A stretch of DNA of 64,000 nt from Athripsodes cinereus (lineage: Eukaryota > Arthropoda > Insecta > Trichoptera > Leptoceridae). Numbering within the stretch: the first letter of the stretch is position 1; every line of letters begins with the position of its first letter. The stretch spans positions 11,435,427 to 11,499,426 of the forward strand of contig OX388321.1 of NCBI GenBank assembly GCA_947579605.1, in the 5' to 3' direction. Below, piece after piece: positions 49,126 through 61,456 of this stretch. The notes beneath the pieces are model-generated. The model did no database searches. It was not told the DNA's origin and was given only the letters and a program-made list of their open reading frames with translations. The position numbers were made by a program, and so were the translations under genes.

Positions 49126-49802
49126 AAAATATACTAAATGTAAAATATGTCAATATTTAGGTAGGTACGTAAAAAATGGAAATATTGCAAAAGACTTTGA
49201 TTTTCAAATCCGCGATTTGTAAATAGGCAATATGTAAACAAATATAATGTTGTGATGCAACAAAATTTTGATTCTGCTAACAGTTTTAATCACCTCTCAT
49301 TCGGATTAACGATTCAATAATTATACAAATTAAAATGTTTTCGGCAAATAAATTATATTTTTTATGCCGAATCATCTCCTTCTTGTCCTTACGGTATTTA
49401 AAAATAAACCTAAATACCTGTTCACAGTTATGAAAAGGAATTCTCACCTCAATTTTCAAAAGAAATGGATCGATTATTTAATGTTATAATTATTAATGAT
49501 TTAAAATTTTTAATTTTTGAAATAAAATTTGAAAGATTAAATATTTAAATAGTATTTTGATTTGCTTTTGATTATTGTCAAAATTTTATCTAAATTCATT
49601 TCTTTTTCCAGCATATTTCTTTAATCTATAATTTACATTTATCAATTGCGAAAATTTTGTATGAATATAAATATAGTAATCAGAAAGTTAATCGTATTAT
49701 TATATTGCGAAACCAAATAATCTGAATGTGTAATAGTTTCTTGCGTTAAATTAAAAAAAACAGCTTTAAGTATATTAACTACAAAGTGCATACTCATATC
49801 AC

Positions 49803-49975
49803 TTCAGTTCAGTTCCGATGGCCGAACAACAGCCCATGTAGGACCTAAGGACCTTTGCCTCCGAAACAATAGATCTCCAAGCCTTTCTATCCTCAGCAAT
49901 GAACTGCCAGTCGACTTGATGTAGCATTGAGCTCCTCTAGATCCCGGTTGATGTTATCAAACAATCTTTGCATAC
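49803..49975 (-). mobile_element. LINE reverse transcriptase C-terminus, antisense
   Basis: The minus-strand translation includes FIAEDRKAWRSIVSEAKV, the DR..WR end found in many insect LINE reverse transcriptases, preceded by a DNINRDLEELN-like stretch in another frame (one frameshift). 5'-truncated. Confidence 0.6.
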
Positions 49976-52536
49976 TCATATACAAGCATTAATCGAAAAA
50001 AAAATAGAGCAACATTATTGTGCTACGTGTTTGTGAGTGACTGATGAACTTGAAGAAATGTAATTAGAATAATTTATTTTACATACTCTGTACTAATATT
50101 GCCACCTCTTTTGAAAGAAGGTAGGCAATATTGACCAATAAAATATGAACATGTTTTCTTATTTAATTGCATTAAAAATACAAGAATGTTTATTTACCAC
50201 AGACTATATTTTAATTTGTTTATTTCATCACAGTGACGATCTCCGGAAAGGTTTGTTTTTGCATATCATTAGGTATGAAAATTAAGACGTTACACCAATG
50301 AAATATCATCTTATGCAAATACATATATTTTGAGTGTGTGTAGCTACATTATTTATATAAAAATCCTCCATAATATGTTGCAAAATTATGTAGGTTGTAA
50401 GACCTTTATTTGTTTTTAGCTTTTTTATATAAACGCTTAACATTTTATCAATTAAATGTATTTAACTTTCAATGACACAATTCCTTGATGACAAAGCTTT
50501 ATAAATAAAAGTAACGTTTCAAGAAGAAAACAAGTTGAAGCATTTTTTTTATGTAAATATATTTCGAATAACCGTTATAAACACGAGGTCCTTAATTAGA
50601 AAGCCTATCATTGCATTGATGAGTATTTTGTGATAACCAGCGTGTAGATAAAGATATAAGTTGTTCACTTCGTGCCACAAAAGAGACATTAAGGGTTTTT
50701 GATAAATGAAATTTTATTAGACATTTAGCCACCAGTCAATCAAATTAATCTCTTTTTTATTGTATAATTAACGAGACAGTCCACACGTTTGAGAATGATT
50801 TAATTAAGTCAGGATTTAAAATAAAACATTATAAACTTGGATAAAATTAAGTTGGAGAAATACTAACATCAAATGCAACAATATTTTGTAGATACTAAAG
50901 TTAAAATTAATTTGTGATCTGAATTGAGTGATTGTATTACTAAACAGTACGAGTACTAACAATGTTTCCCCATGCATAGTGCACATAATATTTCATTTAA
51001 TTTCTCATCCATTTCCCGTCGTATACTCATCTCATGACGTACCTTATCTGTAAAAACATCGGCAATTTGATATTAAATATGTAGTACATAATAACGAGAA
51101 CATTTGTCAAACGCGACAGTCTCATAATTCTTGTATTTCTAAGTATTTTAGTGGAATGTATTTTCTACGTAGAAGTGAATTTGTATAAATCCATGATTGC
51201 AACAATTTGTAAATACTTACAAACATGAATACCATCATTTTGTTAGATCAGAAGATCCTACTTGACCATCAATCACGTCAGTTTCTACGTTTGCACTATA
51301 CCGTACTTTTTTCATCTTCACCACCTTGTGGGGTTTACAGTAAGAATCGAGCGCCACTTATTCATATTCATGCTTACATTTTTCGCTTCCATATCTGATA
51401 TACGATTTGCTTCGTGTCCTTCCTGTATAATTTTTTCATAGTTTTATTTTGCATGTCCACTATTTAATTTCAATAAAGGATTCTTTTCTTAAAATTCTCT
51501 ATGACCTTGTTTTCCTTCTTCTTACCTACGTGTTCTCAAGAGCGAGACACGAAGAATTTCACTATTGTGTTTTGCTTCAACTCTCCTTTCGAGAACATAG
51601 AGAGAAAACATGTTTCTTTATTCTCGTTTTTAGTGACAATTAAATCACTTTTCTTAACACATTTTGATATCGTTATCATTGGCATGGTTTATTGGTTACG
51701 AGTGTCTCTCAGATCTCTTCGAATAATAAAAAAAAAACTGTTTGAATTCAACAAAAACATTTTTTTTCTAAAAATCAAGTTATTTTTTTGAATACTGTGT
51801 AACTAAAGTGTCTATTCATATAAACATTATTTTTTACCTTCATTTTTCTCCATGCGCACGTACGTATTAAACTACCAAATTATGATAAACTGTTTCCAAC
51901 AATTTAACTGTCACAATTACACAGTGCCTACCAACATACTACTAGTGCTCCAAGTGGTTGTTCGGAAGACTATAAATCATTAAATTAACGTTTATGTTTA
52001 AACACTGGTTAGTCAGATTAGAACAAGACCCTTGGGCAATATGCCCGCCTTTTGTCTATTTGTGTTGTTATTAAATATTATTTATTCATTGTGAGACCAC
52101 AACTACCTAGCATTTTTTCTACGCAATTTTGTATAGTATATTCATAAAACCTGTGAAATAATTTGAATATCAGATATATTTATCAAAGCTTTTTTTGGAG
52201 GATAATTCTATGAATAATTTCGAACGTAGTTCGTACCCTTATAAATTGATACATTAATTTAATTTTACGTTTTATTTTTAAAGTATGGCAAGTTTATCAA
52301 TGAACATTTAAATATTTTTAATATTCATTTTTTTTTAAATTTCGACAGATGAAACAAGAAGAGGAAAGAACCATTTTTGAAATATCAAAACACGAACATT
52401 AACATAACCTTAAAGAACAAAAAAATGATTAAATTGATCCAAATAATTTATATAATGTTGTTCCGTAAAAACTGCGAAACAAGAGAACGAGATTAAAACA
52501 AACGATAATAATCGTTCCGTATGTCATTCGATATAT

Positions 52537-52551
52537 ACACACACACACACA
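52537..52551. repeat. (AC)n microsatellite
   Basis: A short run of acacacacacacac within otherwise unremarkable AT-rich sequence. A small (att)n run lies at about 52853-52872. Confidence 0.7.
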
Positions 52552-53040
52552 TACAAATTTTCGAGATGTGTATAATTACATTTTGATAAACGTCGGCAAT
52601 TATAATTATTACGTAGATAAAACATAAATAAATAAATACAAAAACAATGTTTTTATAATAGCACAACAAAAAAGTTTTGTGAACTGGTTCACATAATATA
52701 CATATGCTTAGTTAATAATACTAATGTTTAACCACTCTACTTTCTAATAGTTCTAATTAATTATATCGTTTTTGTATTTTATCTTTCTATCGAAATTTTA
52801 TTTATCTATCGATATCAGCTATTGATTATTATTTGTACGTTACATATGCATTACTATTATTATTATTATTATAAATACATTGATTGGTTCGTAACTGTGA
52901 GAAACAGATCGAAACATAATAAATATGTTTAATAATTAATGTGAATACAAATTATTTATTATGATGTTTAAATTCGGAATGTGTTCGCTGTGTGTTCACT
53001 GAGTCGGTGATTATATTATAATTGTAGCGCTCTATATTGT

Positions 53041-53292
53041 TCTTTTTCTTCTTCTGCTTGTAGTAGATCTTTAATCTTTTTGTTCGGAATTTGTTTTCTC
53101 TTGCGATGCTGAAGACCAACTATTCTTCCATCTTTTAGGTGGCCTTTCTGGCAATCTTCGGCCTAGTGGAGAGTCGTTCGCGGCGATGTGCACTATCCTG
53201 TCCCTACTTCTTATGCGATAATGTGAAACTGAGGATATCGTTCGCTGGAACAGAAAGTGAAGACGGTTGTGGAGGGACCACGTGGATCGCAT
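53041..53292 (-). mobile_element. LINE 3' end (family H), antisense
   Basis: The minus-strand translation includes RDRIVHIAAND, then RPPKRWKNSWSSASQE, as at 20160, preceded by a broken N-terminal stretch and followed by a gaagaa tail. Diverged from the other two copies. Confidence 0.75.
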
Positions 53293-53369
53293 GAGTAGTA
53301 ACAGTTCTATATTAAAAATAAAAAAATATACAACTAATTTCTTCCTAAACTTGAGTGGGCAGCAGACTT

Positions 53370-53555
53370 ACCCTATATAATGAACTTGCAGATTGTCCTC
53401 TCCTTACTAATAAATAAGACATTCAGGATGGGTGGTTTACTTCATCGCTAAATTGTAGATATAAATTGTCTTTATAACACCTGCCTTTTATAGGATACTC
53501 GAAAACCTACAGAAAATGGTGGAAGACCATTCTTCACCGAGAAATGAATATCTAA
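53370..53555 (-). mobile_element. SINE-like family A copy, antisense, diverged
   Basis: 'gtgggcagcagacttaccc', 'aagacattcaggatgggtggtttacttcatcgctaaat' and 'acacctgccttttataggatactcgaaaacctacag' are collinear with family A read backwards. Confidence 0.75.
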
Positions 53556-53886
53556 TAATTTTTTTCATTTGTTTATGATTATATTTTTTTTATTTGTTTA
53601 TGATTATTGTTTTCATTGTTACTTGTTTTGTTAAACTGCAAACAAATTGTTTAAAAACGTAATTATTTCGGGGGTATGGTCGAAATAAATTCCAACATTT
53701 CGGGGGTTTGGCATAAAAAAATATTTAACCCTTTTGTTTAGGTAAAAAAATGTTAATCCTTTTTAATATTTTGTCCGCTGTCTAGCAATAAGGTTAAACA
53801 ACTGTCAAACAGGCAGTGGTATATTGTATTTAAATAAAATAAAATATGATTTATGGTTAATTCAATTTGTTCAGAAGAAATCCCGT

Positions 53887-54140
53887 GGAGCACCCGGTAA
53901 AGAATTGGTCTCCCACTCTTTCTCGTAAGTTTTCGAGTGTCCTGTAAAAGGCAGGTGTTCGAAAAAATTAAGACATTTTACATCTTAAATTCAGCGTTGA
54001 GGTTTGCCACCCATCCTGAATGTCTTGATTGTATGTTGGCACAAAGAGGACAGCTTGCATGTTTTTCATATGCAGCTGGTCTGCTGGCTACCCCACTTGT
54101 GGGATATGCCGTGATGGTATAGATAGATAGATAGATAGAT
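53887..54140 (+). mobile_element. SINE-like family A, full-length copy with (TAGA)n tail
   Basis: It starts with 'tcccgtggagcacccggtaa' and ends '...gccgtgatggtatagatagatagatagatag'. Almost the same as the copy at 44512 but with a different simple-repeat tail (tagA rather than tag), showing that the tail grows from the terminal 'atag'. Confidence 0.85.
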
Positions 54141-54812
54141 GATTAAATAATACAATTTAAACATTATGTATTATTATTGAATATTTTAAACAATTTAATA
54201 CACTCTGTATTAAAACACATTGGAATTCAACTATTGATATAAATCATTTGCTACACTAAATATTTACTTTAAAAGATCTAGGTTTTTTTTGCAATGATTT
54301 ATCTATAGATGAAAATATGTATTCTAATACAATTTATTTGCATACTTAACTTTTAGTTACATACTATATTGGTATATTATAATGGAGCCTTTGTACTTCA
54401 TGTATTCGTATACTGATTGACATCTTACTGTTATCACGACAGAATGTAGTCATACCGAAGATGTAATCAATGTTTGATGGATTGTGTTTCAATAGAAATA
54501 TAATATCGATTCAAAGTTGTCATGTGGGTTTGTTGTTTCTCATGTAAATATTATGTATCTATTATTATTATTATAGCGAATTTAACATCTAAAGGCACTT
54601 GGTATATGGCATACTCTTTAAGGATTGTAACTCTTTCTAATGAATTTACTCTGCGAGGGCATCATCAACAATGGATCCACGTTTCTTAACAATTTTCTCC
54701 AAGTATTTGTAACAAACATAACTGACAACTTCGTACTACTGACTTTACTTTTCGTGTGGCTTGGTGTGTAGGTAAATTTTCACTCGTGTAGGCTACGTCG
54801 TATCCTCTAAAG

Positions 54813-55138
54813 CAGTGTTTCCCAACCGGTGGTTCGCGAACCCCTGGGGGTTCGCTATGTCTACAAAGGGGGTTCGCGAAAATAATAGCGTAATGGCGGG
54901 ATTTTAAATGGCCCATGAAAAATAAAAGGAAAAAAACACAAAAAAAATAAAAAAAGCACACCAAATACAAAGCAGATTGCACGCTGTTGTTTCGAACGTA
55001 TGCATACTGCCTATATCTTATGCAGCATTATAAAGAAAATTTTATTGTTTTTTTGCCTATCATTAACGACTACATAGGGGGTTCGCCAAATTCTGTTGGA
55101 TATTACTTTTGGTTCGCGACGAAAAGAAGGAAACACTG
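54813..55138. mobile_element. hAT-type MITE with 8-bp target duplication
   Basis: A 326-bp element beginning CAGTGTTTCCCAACC and ending with the complement of CAGTGTTTCC. It is flanked by perfect 8-bp direct repeats ctctaaag at 54805-54812 and 55139-55146. The 'ggttcgcgaa' motif repeated in the left part and 'ggttcgcga' at the right end are typical of this widespread animal hAT group. It carries no transposase; ORFs overlapping its ends are incidental. Confidence 0.9.
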
Positions 55139-55892
55139 CTCTAAAGTCTTGGCCCCAGTGCTGACGGCCAGTTCATTCGTGATATAATGTCAAAAAAATG
55201 TGCTATAATAATCGACTTTGATATATGTATGAGGTACAAACTCGCTACTCTGAAAGGTTTTATAGTGATAAATATTTGTACCTCTAAATTTCTTTACACA
55301 AGTGCACAAATGAAATCAAAAGAAGAAAACAGTATACCTATTATCAATATTCAATATACATATGTAAGACTTCATTCATCATTTGTTTTTCTAGGATATT
55401 GTCGGTCTATTTTGAAATTTAAATAACGCAATAAAAATATTCAAATTTGTTACGATTGTCAATTTTTGTCATGTATCCTGTCATATGGTATCGATCTATG
55501 TTCAGTTTAAATATTAAAATAAAGTTCTGTATTAGGATCTACTATAAAATAAATATATCAACTAGAATAGTAACTATTATCCTTTTAAAATGTTTATACA
55601 TGTATTTATTCCTCATAATTGTAGAGATTATTGTTTATGGCAAGGTAGATATAATACCTAATAGTATTATTAAGTAGGTAGGTACTTTGTATATTATAAC
55701 AAACGTTAACTGTCAAAGATACGAATCTCTTCTCATTGCCATACTACGCATACTCTCTGTAATATCAAGCATTAGCTATGTATTATTATTTGTCCATGGT
55801 CACTTTAATACAAATTATTGCGGCTAGGATTTAAAGGAGCAGTGAAATTTAAAGAGCAATAACAAATAAAGATTGCAAATTATTGATATACT

Positions 55893-56100
55893 AACCATCA
55901 CGCCGCTTCTCTTGCAGGGTAGGCAGAAAACATTAAGTGCCATTGCCTCCTGCCTTGGTCATTTAATCCTCGTCTAGTTACGTCTCCGAATACCTACCTA
56001 CCCTTTTCTCAGTCATTTTTTTGTCACTCTGTCCTCATTAATTCTTTCCATGTTTTCAAACTACCCTAACTCATTCACACTCATCTTGGTTATTACACCA
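55893..56100 (-). mobile_element. SINE body (family B-like), antisense, old
   Basis: 'accatcacgccgcttctcttgcagggtaggcagaaaacattaagtgcc' shows the family B landmarks with many changes, followed by further degraded text. Confidence 0.45.
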
Positions 56101-57861
56101 AATTTTATTCCACCACATAATATTTATAAAAACAAATTATAGTCTATTTAAAAATATAATAAAATGAAGAATCTTTTTATTAAATAAAAGCTACTGAATG
56201 TATTAGAGATATATGATGCTAATTATGTACCTATCAATAATTTTGATATGTGTTAATGTTCCTTTTTTAAAAAATAGCAGTGATTATATTTTTAATCACT
56301 TGTTTAAGAATATTATTGGTCTCGCAACCTGTTGTTCTTATTACTCTAAACCATTCCATTTTGAGTTCTCGTTTGTCCGATCGCTCTACCTACCATTGTC
56401 TTTGATTCAAATCACAGAACATTTTCTAGGTTCAATGATATTATTGTTATATATTATAGTCTATTAATAATATATTGATCTCCTCTTCAATAGCAAGCTT
56501 TTAAGAGAATAATGAATTTCAATTCTAAACTTTTTTCTTTTTAGAACTTATTGACCCCAACAGTTTAATGTTGTAGATAATGTTTTGATTTCTTTAAAAC
56601 ATCACTAATGGCTAGCATATTTAATTAAGTCTTCAGAAATTAAGACCGGATTTATAACATCAATGTCACAAGACTTATGAGAAAACTTTAAGCCATTTCC
56701 ATGTGCCTAATAATTTTTAGTTAATCATGTTTCAAGCTATACCTATATCTACATTTGTATTTTTAATGCTGAACAAAACAGGCACATGTCTTTTTTGCAT
56801 TTACTTAATAAAACTCTTACCGTGAGAACATAATCAGATATTTGCTTGACAAGTTACAGTTTACAAGTTTCAGTTTTTTTAAATGTTTTTATATTGATGA
56901 TTTTTTGTTAATCAGTACGCGTCTGTTTATCTCCCATGAGCGCTGTAACTTTTTATGCAATCATGTCCAACATATTTTTTTGTACACTTGCAACTAGATT
57001 TCGATGTGAACATGAGTAGTTAATGAAATTGTTCATAAATGCATTGAAATTGTCAACTAAAATCATGTCAATCTATTATGAGATATTAATTAAAATTATC
57101 GCTTACATGACTATGAAATAGATCCCGAATTTAGTCACATGCAAATTAAGTGTGTTGCTGATAATCCTGTTGCAAATTGAAACAGCTTTTTTTGCAGCTT
57201 GCCTAACAAGTTTCAAATGCACTCGATCATATTATTTTTAATCAAGATTGCAATGAAACACGAGATATAAATTTGAGATAATGATTTCATACATCATTGA
57301 ATAATATTCATTTAGTTCACACGGCACATTAAGCTGAAGTAAGTTACATATCGTCCCTCATCTGACTAACTGTCGTAACTGGTAAAATGTAAATTGTTCA
57401 GGAGAGCATTTTTAGTGTTTTGGCGTGCATAGTTTCGTCTCTCCCAGCTAAACGAAAGAGTCTAAATGTATTTTATTATTTTATTTGTATTTTTATGAAT
57501 CTCTGAATTATTTTTGTGATAATTAAATTTCCATAAGTATATTGGATTTATTTTTATGCACCGTCAAAGTAGATAGGACCCTTTGTGAGACTTTTTTCCC
57601 ATGGCCATATTTAGTTATGCTCAGATAGGACTTAACTATTTTAAGAATCAAAGGTGAAAATAAAACGATTTTATAATTTAAGAAAGTATATTAATTAACA
57701 AGAGTGTTTACACTGTAATAAGAGCAGTTTTATGGGAAATAAAATGATAGTAAATCACTAAAAAATAAATTATTATGCAGATTATGGTGTTCGAGAATTC
57801 TCATCCTCATCATCAGATGTTAATAAATAAAATTTCGTGATTATTTTCAAAACAACGAATT

Positions 57862-59560
57862 TAGTGATGAAGGGACTTATAAAACTCAGCGTGCTTGAGT
57901 AATCTTATCATCGGTGTATCGCCAGTAGTCAAAGACATCGAGTCAGCAGATTTTGCCTGGGAAATTTTAGATGGAGTGGATTTGAGTTGAGAAATCTCGT
58001 TATGCAATATTATGTTAAATACTTGTCGTTTCAAGTATATTGAACGATAATTTGTGTCGCCATCACTAGTTTTAAAAGAAAACTTAGTAAGACTGTGTTT
58101 TTCTACTGAAAATTACGTCATCTCCGTTCAGTTTACATTTAGCCCTGTGTCGTCATTCGAAGGGAAAGAAGACGTAGCTCAATGGATAATTTCTTAAAAT
58201 CCAAAAAATCTGAACAGTTGAGGGGTGTAACGATGTAAGGTTTGTTTCTACCTGCTAATTTGAAAACAGGAAGTAATTGACTAGGAACAAAGATATTACC
58301 ACTTTTCTTAAGCGCATAGTTAATAGCACTGTGTACCGAATCGCCTTCACTTTGTCCGTGACATGGAACAGATACGTTATTTTATTTCATTATTATTTCT
58401 TGAATTATTTATAAAGTAAATTAAGGTAGAAGCGATTATTGAATTTTTGTTTTAACCGCAACAGCAGTCGGCAAATAAATATACTTTTTATAACATTTTT
58501 CATCATACGAGTACATATTCAGAAAAGAAAAAACGAAGATTAAATTTTAGAGGAACCCTTCTTGCTTGCACCTTCATGCCACGTGTAACGATAGCACTCA
58601 CCAGAAGGTATATCGTATATTGTGAAGTTATATACTAATAAACGTCTTTTATAGAAAACTGCCCTTACATTGCTGATTGGTAAGTTGATAACTTGCTGCA
58701 TATCAAACGTAGCACACTGTGTTATAGAATCTTGCTGAGCTTTTGTTTTGCCAACCATTCTAGCAGGACGAACAAGTATTTTTTTCATTTTCATGCTTAT
58801 GATATTGATTTTTCAATTTAGTTTTAACATCTTCTGAGCTTTCGCAATATGTCGTTCACAAGCTACACTGATCCTTTTTCGGTAGATGGAAAGACAGGTT
58901 TTTTTTTATATTAAAACTCTTCTGTATGATACAAAACCTAGTTTTTCAGTATTGTTTTTCAAAGTATCCAGAAACATAGCGTACATGTTTCTCAATGTCA
59001 AGTCACTATGCAAGTATTTTCATGTCGTCTTTTCACGACAATAGTGAGACTCAACTTTTGGAAATCTCTCAATTTGTTCCTCAATATTGCGACTCATTCT
59101 CAGATCAATGTAAAAAGCTTTTCGATCGCCTCAATTTTCTTTATCTAAAATCCTCGCCGAAGTAACTATCGATAGCTGTTTCAACCGTTTTTTTTCCAAC
59201 ACTTATGTATTTTAAAAAAATGGCCGGCATATCTGATGTCCGTCTAGCAGATGATGATAATAAATTGTAAAATTTCTTCAAGACTCCGAAAATTTTCTCA
59301 AATTATTTCGGGAGTATATTCGTTGAAAAGAAAACATTGACGAGATGCTGCCTAACAAATTTCAATGTTTCACGCAGGTTTTAGTATTCACTATGCAACA
59401 ATATTTTTGGATACTTGGGTCATATACTCCATTCTGTGATCTTTTAGTTGTTTATTTTTATTTATTTTTATTGACCTTAGAAGATTTTTGTCTTAGTATT
59501 TCCCTCAGTGAGCCGTCAACTTCAAAATCTTGTGGCTGCACTTCGTAAATATTTGACATA
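57862..59560 (-). pseudogene. Decayed transposon-like gene (DUF7869-like family), minus strand
   Basis: Several frame-shifted blocks on the minus strand follow the order of a protein family common in multicopy form in arthropod and cnidarian genomes. First comes NIEEQIERFPKVESHYCREK (about 59035-59090), then SDLTLRNMYAMF (about 58970-59010). An intact 84-codon stretch at 58540-58794 contains ITQCATFDMQQV and YNFTIYDIPSGECYRYTWHE. Then come CHGQSEGDSVHSAIN and SGNIFVPSQLLPVFKLAGR (58210-58360), and a C-terminal MIRLLKHAEFYKSLHH end. Stops and frameshifts separate the blocks, so no protein can be made. Its multicopy nature and company here suggest a mobile element, but the transposon class was not identified from the sequence. 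The start region (above about 59150) is poorly preserved and its boundary is a guess. The family name comes from remembered motif patterns, not a search. Confidence 0.7.
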
Positions 59561-61407
59561 ATAATTCTTTCAGTACTTAAATTATGATCGGGATATTGAG
59601 AATTTCTACTAAAATGATTCCAACAAAGAAAAATACTATCCTATGTGAAAATAAATAAAAAGTTATTCCCAGTTAATGTCTATACTAAGTATCGTATTTC
59701 AAGATAGGACCTACATTGGATATGTTTTTCATTTATAAAAAATCACACTAACTGTAGTATCTGCACTTACGTCCGTTAGTAAGATATTATTTTGATTAAT
59801 TCGTAGATACGACAACAAATCAGAAAGCTGTTCCAGGATAATGGCAGCAGCTACAGCTGTGATCTTCGGTGAGAACATGCGTATCAAATCACAATACATG
59901 GTGGCGGTCATAACTCAATTTTGCCAAAAAAGTCAGTTACGACAGTTAGTCAGACGAGGGACGATATTACCTATGCACATTTGCTTTTTTTTAAACTTTT
60001 ACAATCTACTACTTAGTTACTCTATTAATTATTCCACCTGTCCAAATTTAAATACAATATAAATTCTGATCATTATTTATAATAATAATACTGTGTTTAA
60101 TATCAATTTTAAACTATCACGTATCAATCATTTTTTATTTGACAGCGTAATGGAGTGATCTAGTGACCGCTAGTCACTGACTGTCGTAAGTAAAAACATT
60201 TCATTTTTATTTTATAGCCAGTAGTCACTTTGAGAGTGTAGGAGATCTACTGATCATAGATAAAAACATTATTCTTATGTTGGTGTATCTTCAACATCCA
60301 TGGAACACTACATTAGTGACTTTGCTGTATATTATAATAATCAGAGCTTAGCTAATTAATATTCCTTAATGGTACCAGATCTATTATAGTTTCATAGACA
60401 TGAAGTTGAATTGATGTTTTACTAAAAAGCTTATGTCAAAGTTGACTGTCAATCTTGTATCGATTTTATCTATGTCTTTGATAAGTAACAACTCTTCCGT
60501 CCAAACATTTTAATCACTTAAAATGTTGCAAATTAAATTGAACGCTGATTTCAAGATAACACCCATGTTCTCTATTTAACACAACATTACTATGTATTCA
60601 GACATTACATTTCCACATATGAACATATTGAAAAAGTTATTAAAAAGGTTTCATCTCAAATTAGCTTTATAGTGAAATAGGTAGTTGAGTCCACAGTCTT
60701 ATCCGATATATAAAACGTTTTTATTTAGTTACCCATAACTATAATTTGGTATTGATTTTTTTCTGAAATTAATAAAAGAGAATGCAAAAGTTCTGATACG
60801 GTGAGAGCTTTTGTTTTTGCATGTTTAGAGAGTATGTTAGCTATAATTTATTACGAATTTCGTACTTTTGAATTGCCACAAATGTAGGACCAATATGGCT
60901 TTCTATCCATAATATTGAAGCTACCGTATCTTTAAGAAAATACTGACATGAATTTGGTAGCAAATTTTTCATTAATTACAACTCTTTCATAATTTTATGC
61001 AGAACGGATCTTAAAATCGAAATTATAATGTGGGTATGTGGCCAAAAATTATTTGTTTTCGGGTCAAATCGTCAGTAATAGGTACACTACCTGAATGTTA
61101 TTATTAAAAATGACCTGGTAATCCACTCAGAACTGTATGGAACCAGTAATTATAATTAGCTACTTCAGTATAACTCGGTATTTATCGGTACTTTACTCTT
61201 CATAATTCGGGGTTAAACCATAATCTGGTCTCTCGGTAATGTCTTTAATTTAAGCGTATATATATAACATCTTACTACCTATATGAATATGAGTAATAAT
61301 TATCCTTTGATATTATAATTACAATGCTTATAGATTTCTTTTCTCAGAGATGCTTACTGGTTTTTGAAAAAGAAAATGTTGTTTTAACGGCGAAGTTGAA
61401 AAATGTT

Positions 61408-61456
61408 GTCATAAACAGGATTAATCGAAGTGACGAAGATTAATCCTGTTTATGAC
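61408..61456. repeat. Short perfect hairpin, 19-bp arms
   Basis: gtcataaacaggattaatc (61408-61426) and its exact complement (61438-61456) around an 11-base loop. It is the only structured feature seen in the last 4 kb. Function unknown; may be a minimal MITE remnant. Confidence 0.85.

Noticed and set aside
52515..52560. Microsatellite near atacacacacacac as a regulatory site
   Set aside because: A short simple repeat with no other signal around it.
59729..59911. 60-codon minus-strand ORF starting at a Kozak-like gccaccatg
   Set aside because: It sits just upstream of the decayed transposon-like gene but matches no part of that family I know, and ends within 200 bases. Kept only as a curiosity.
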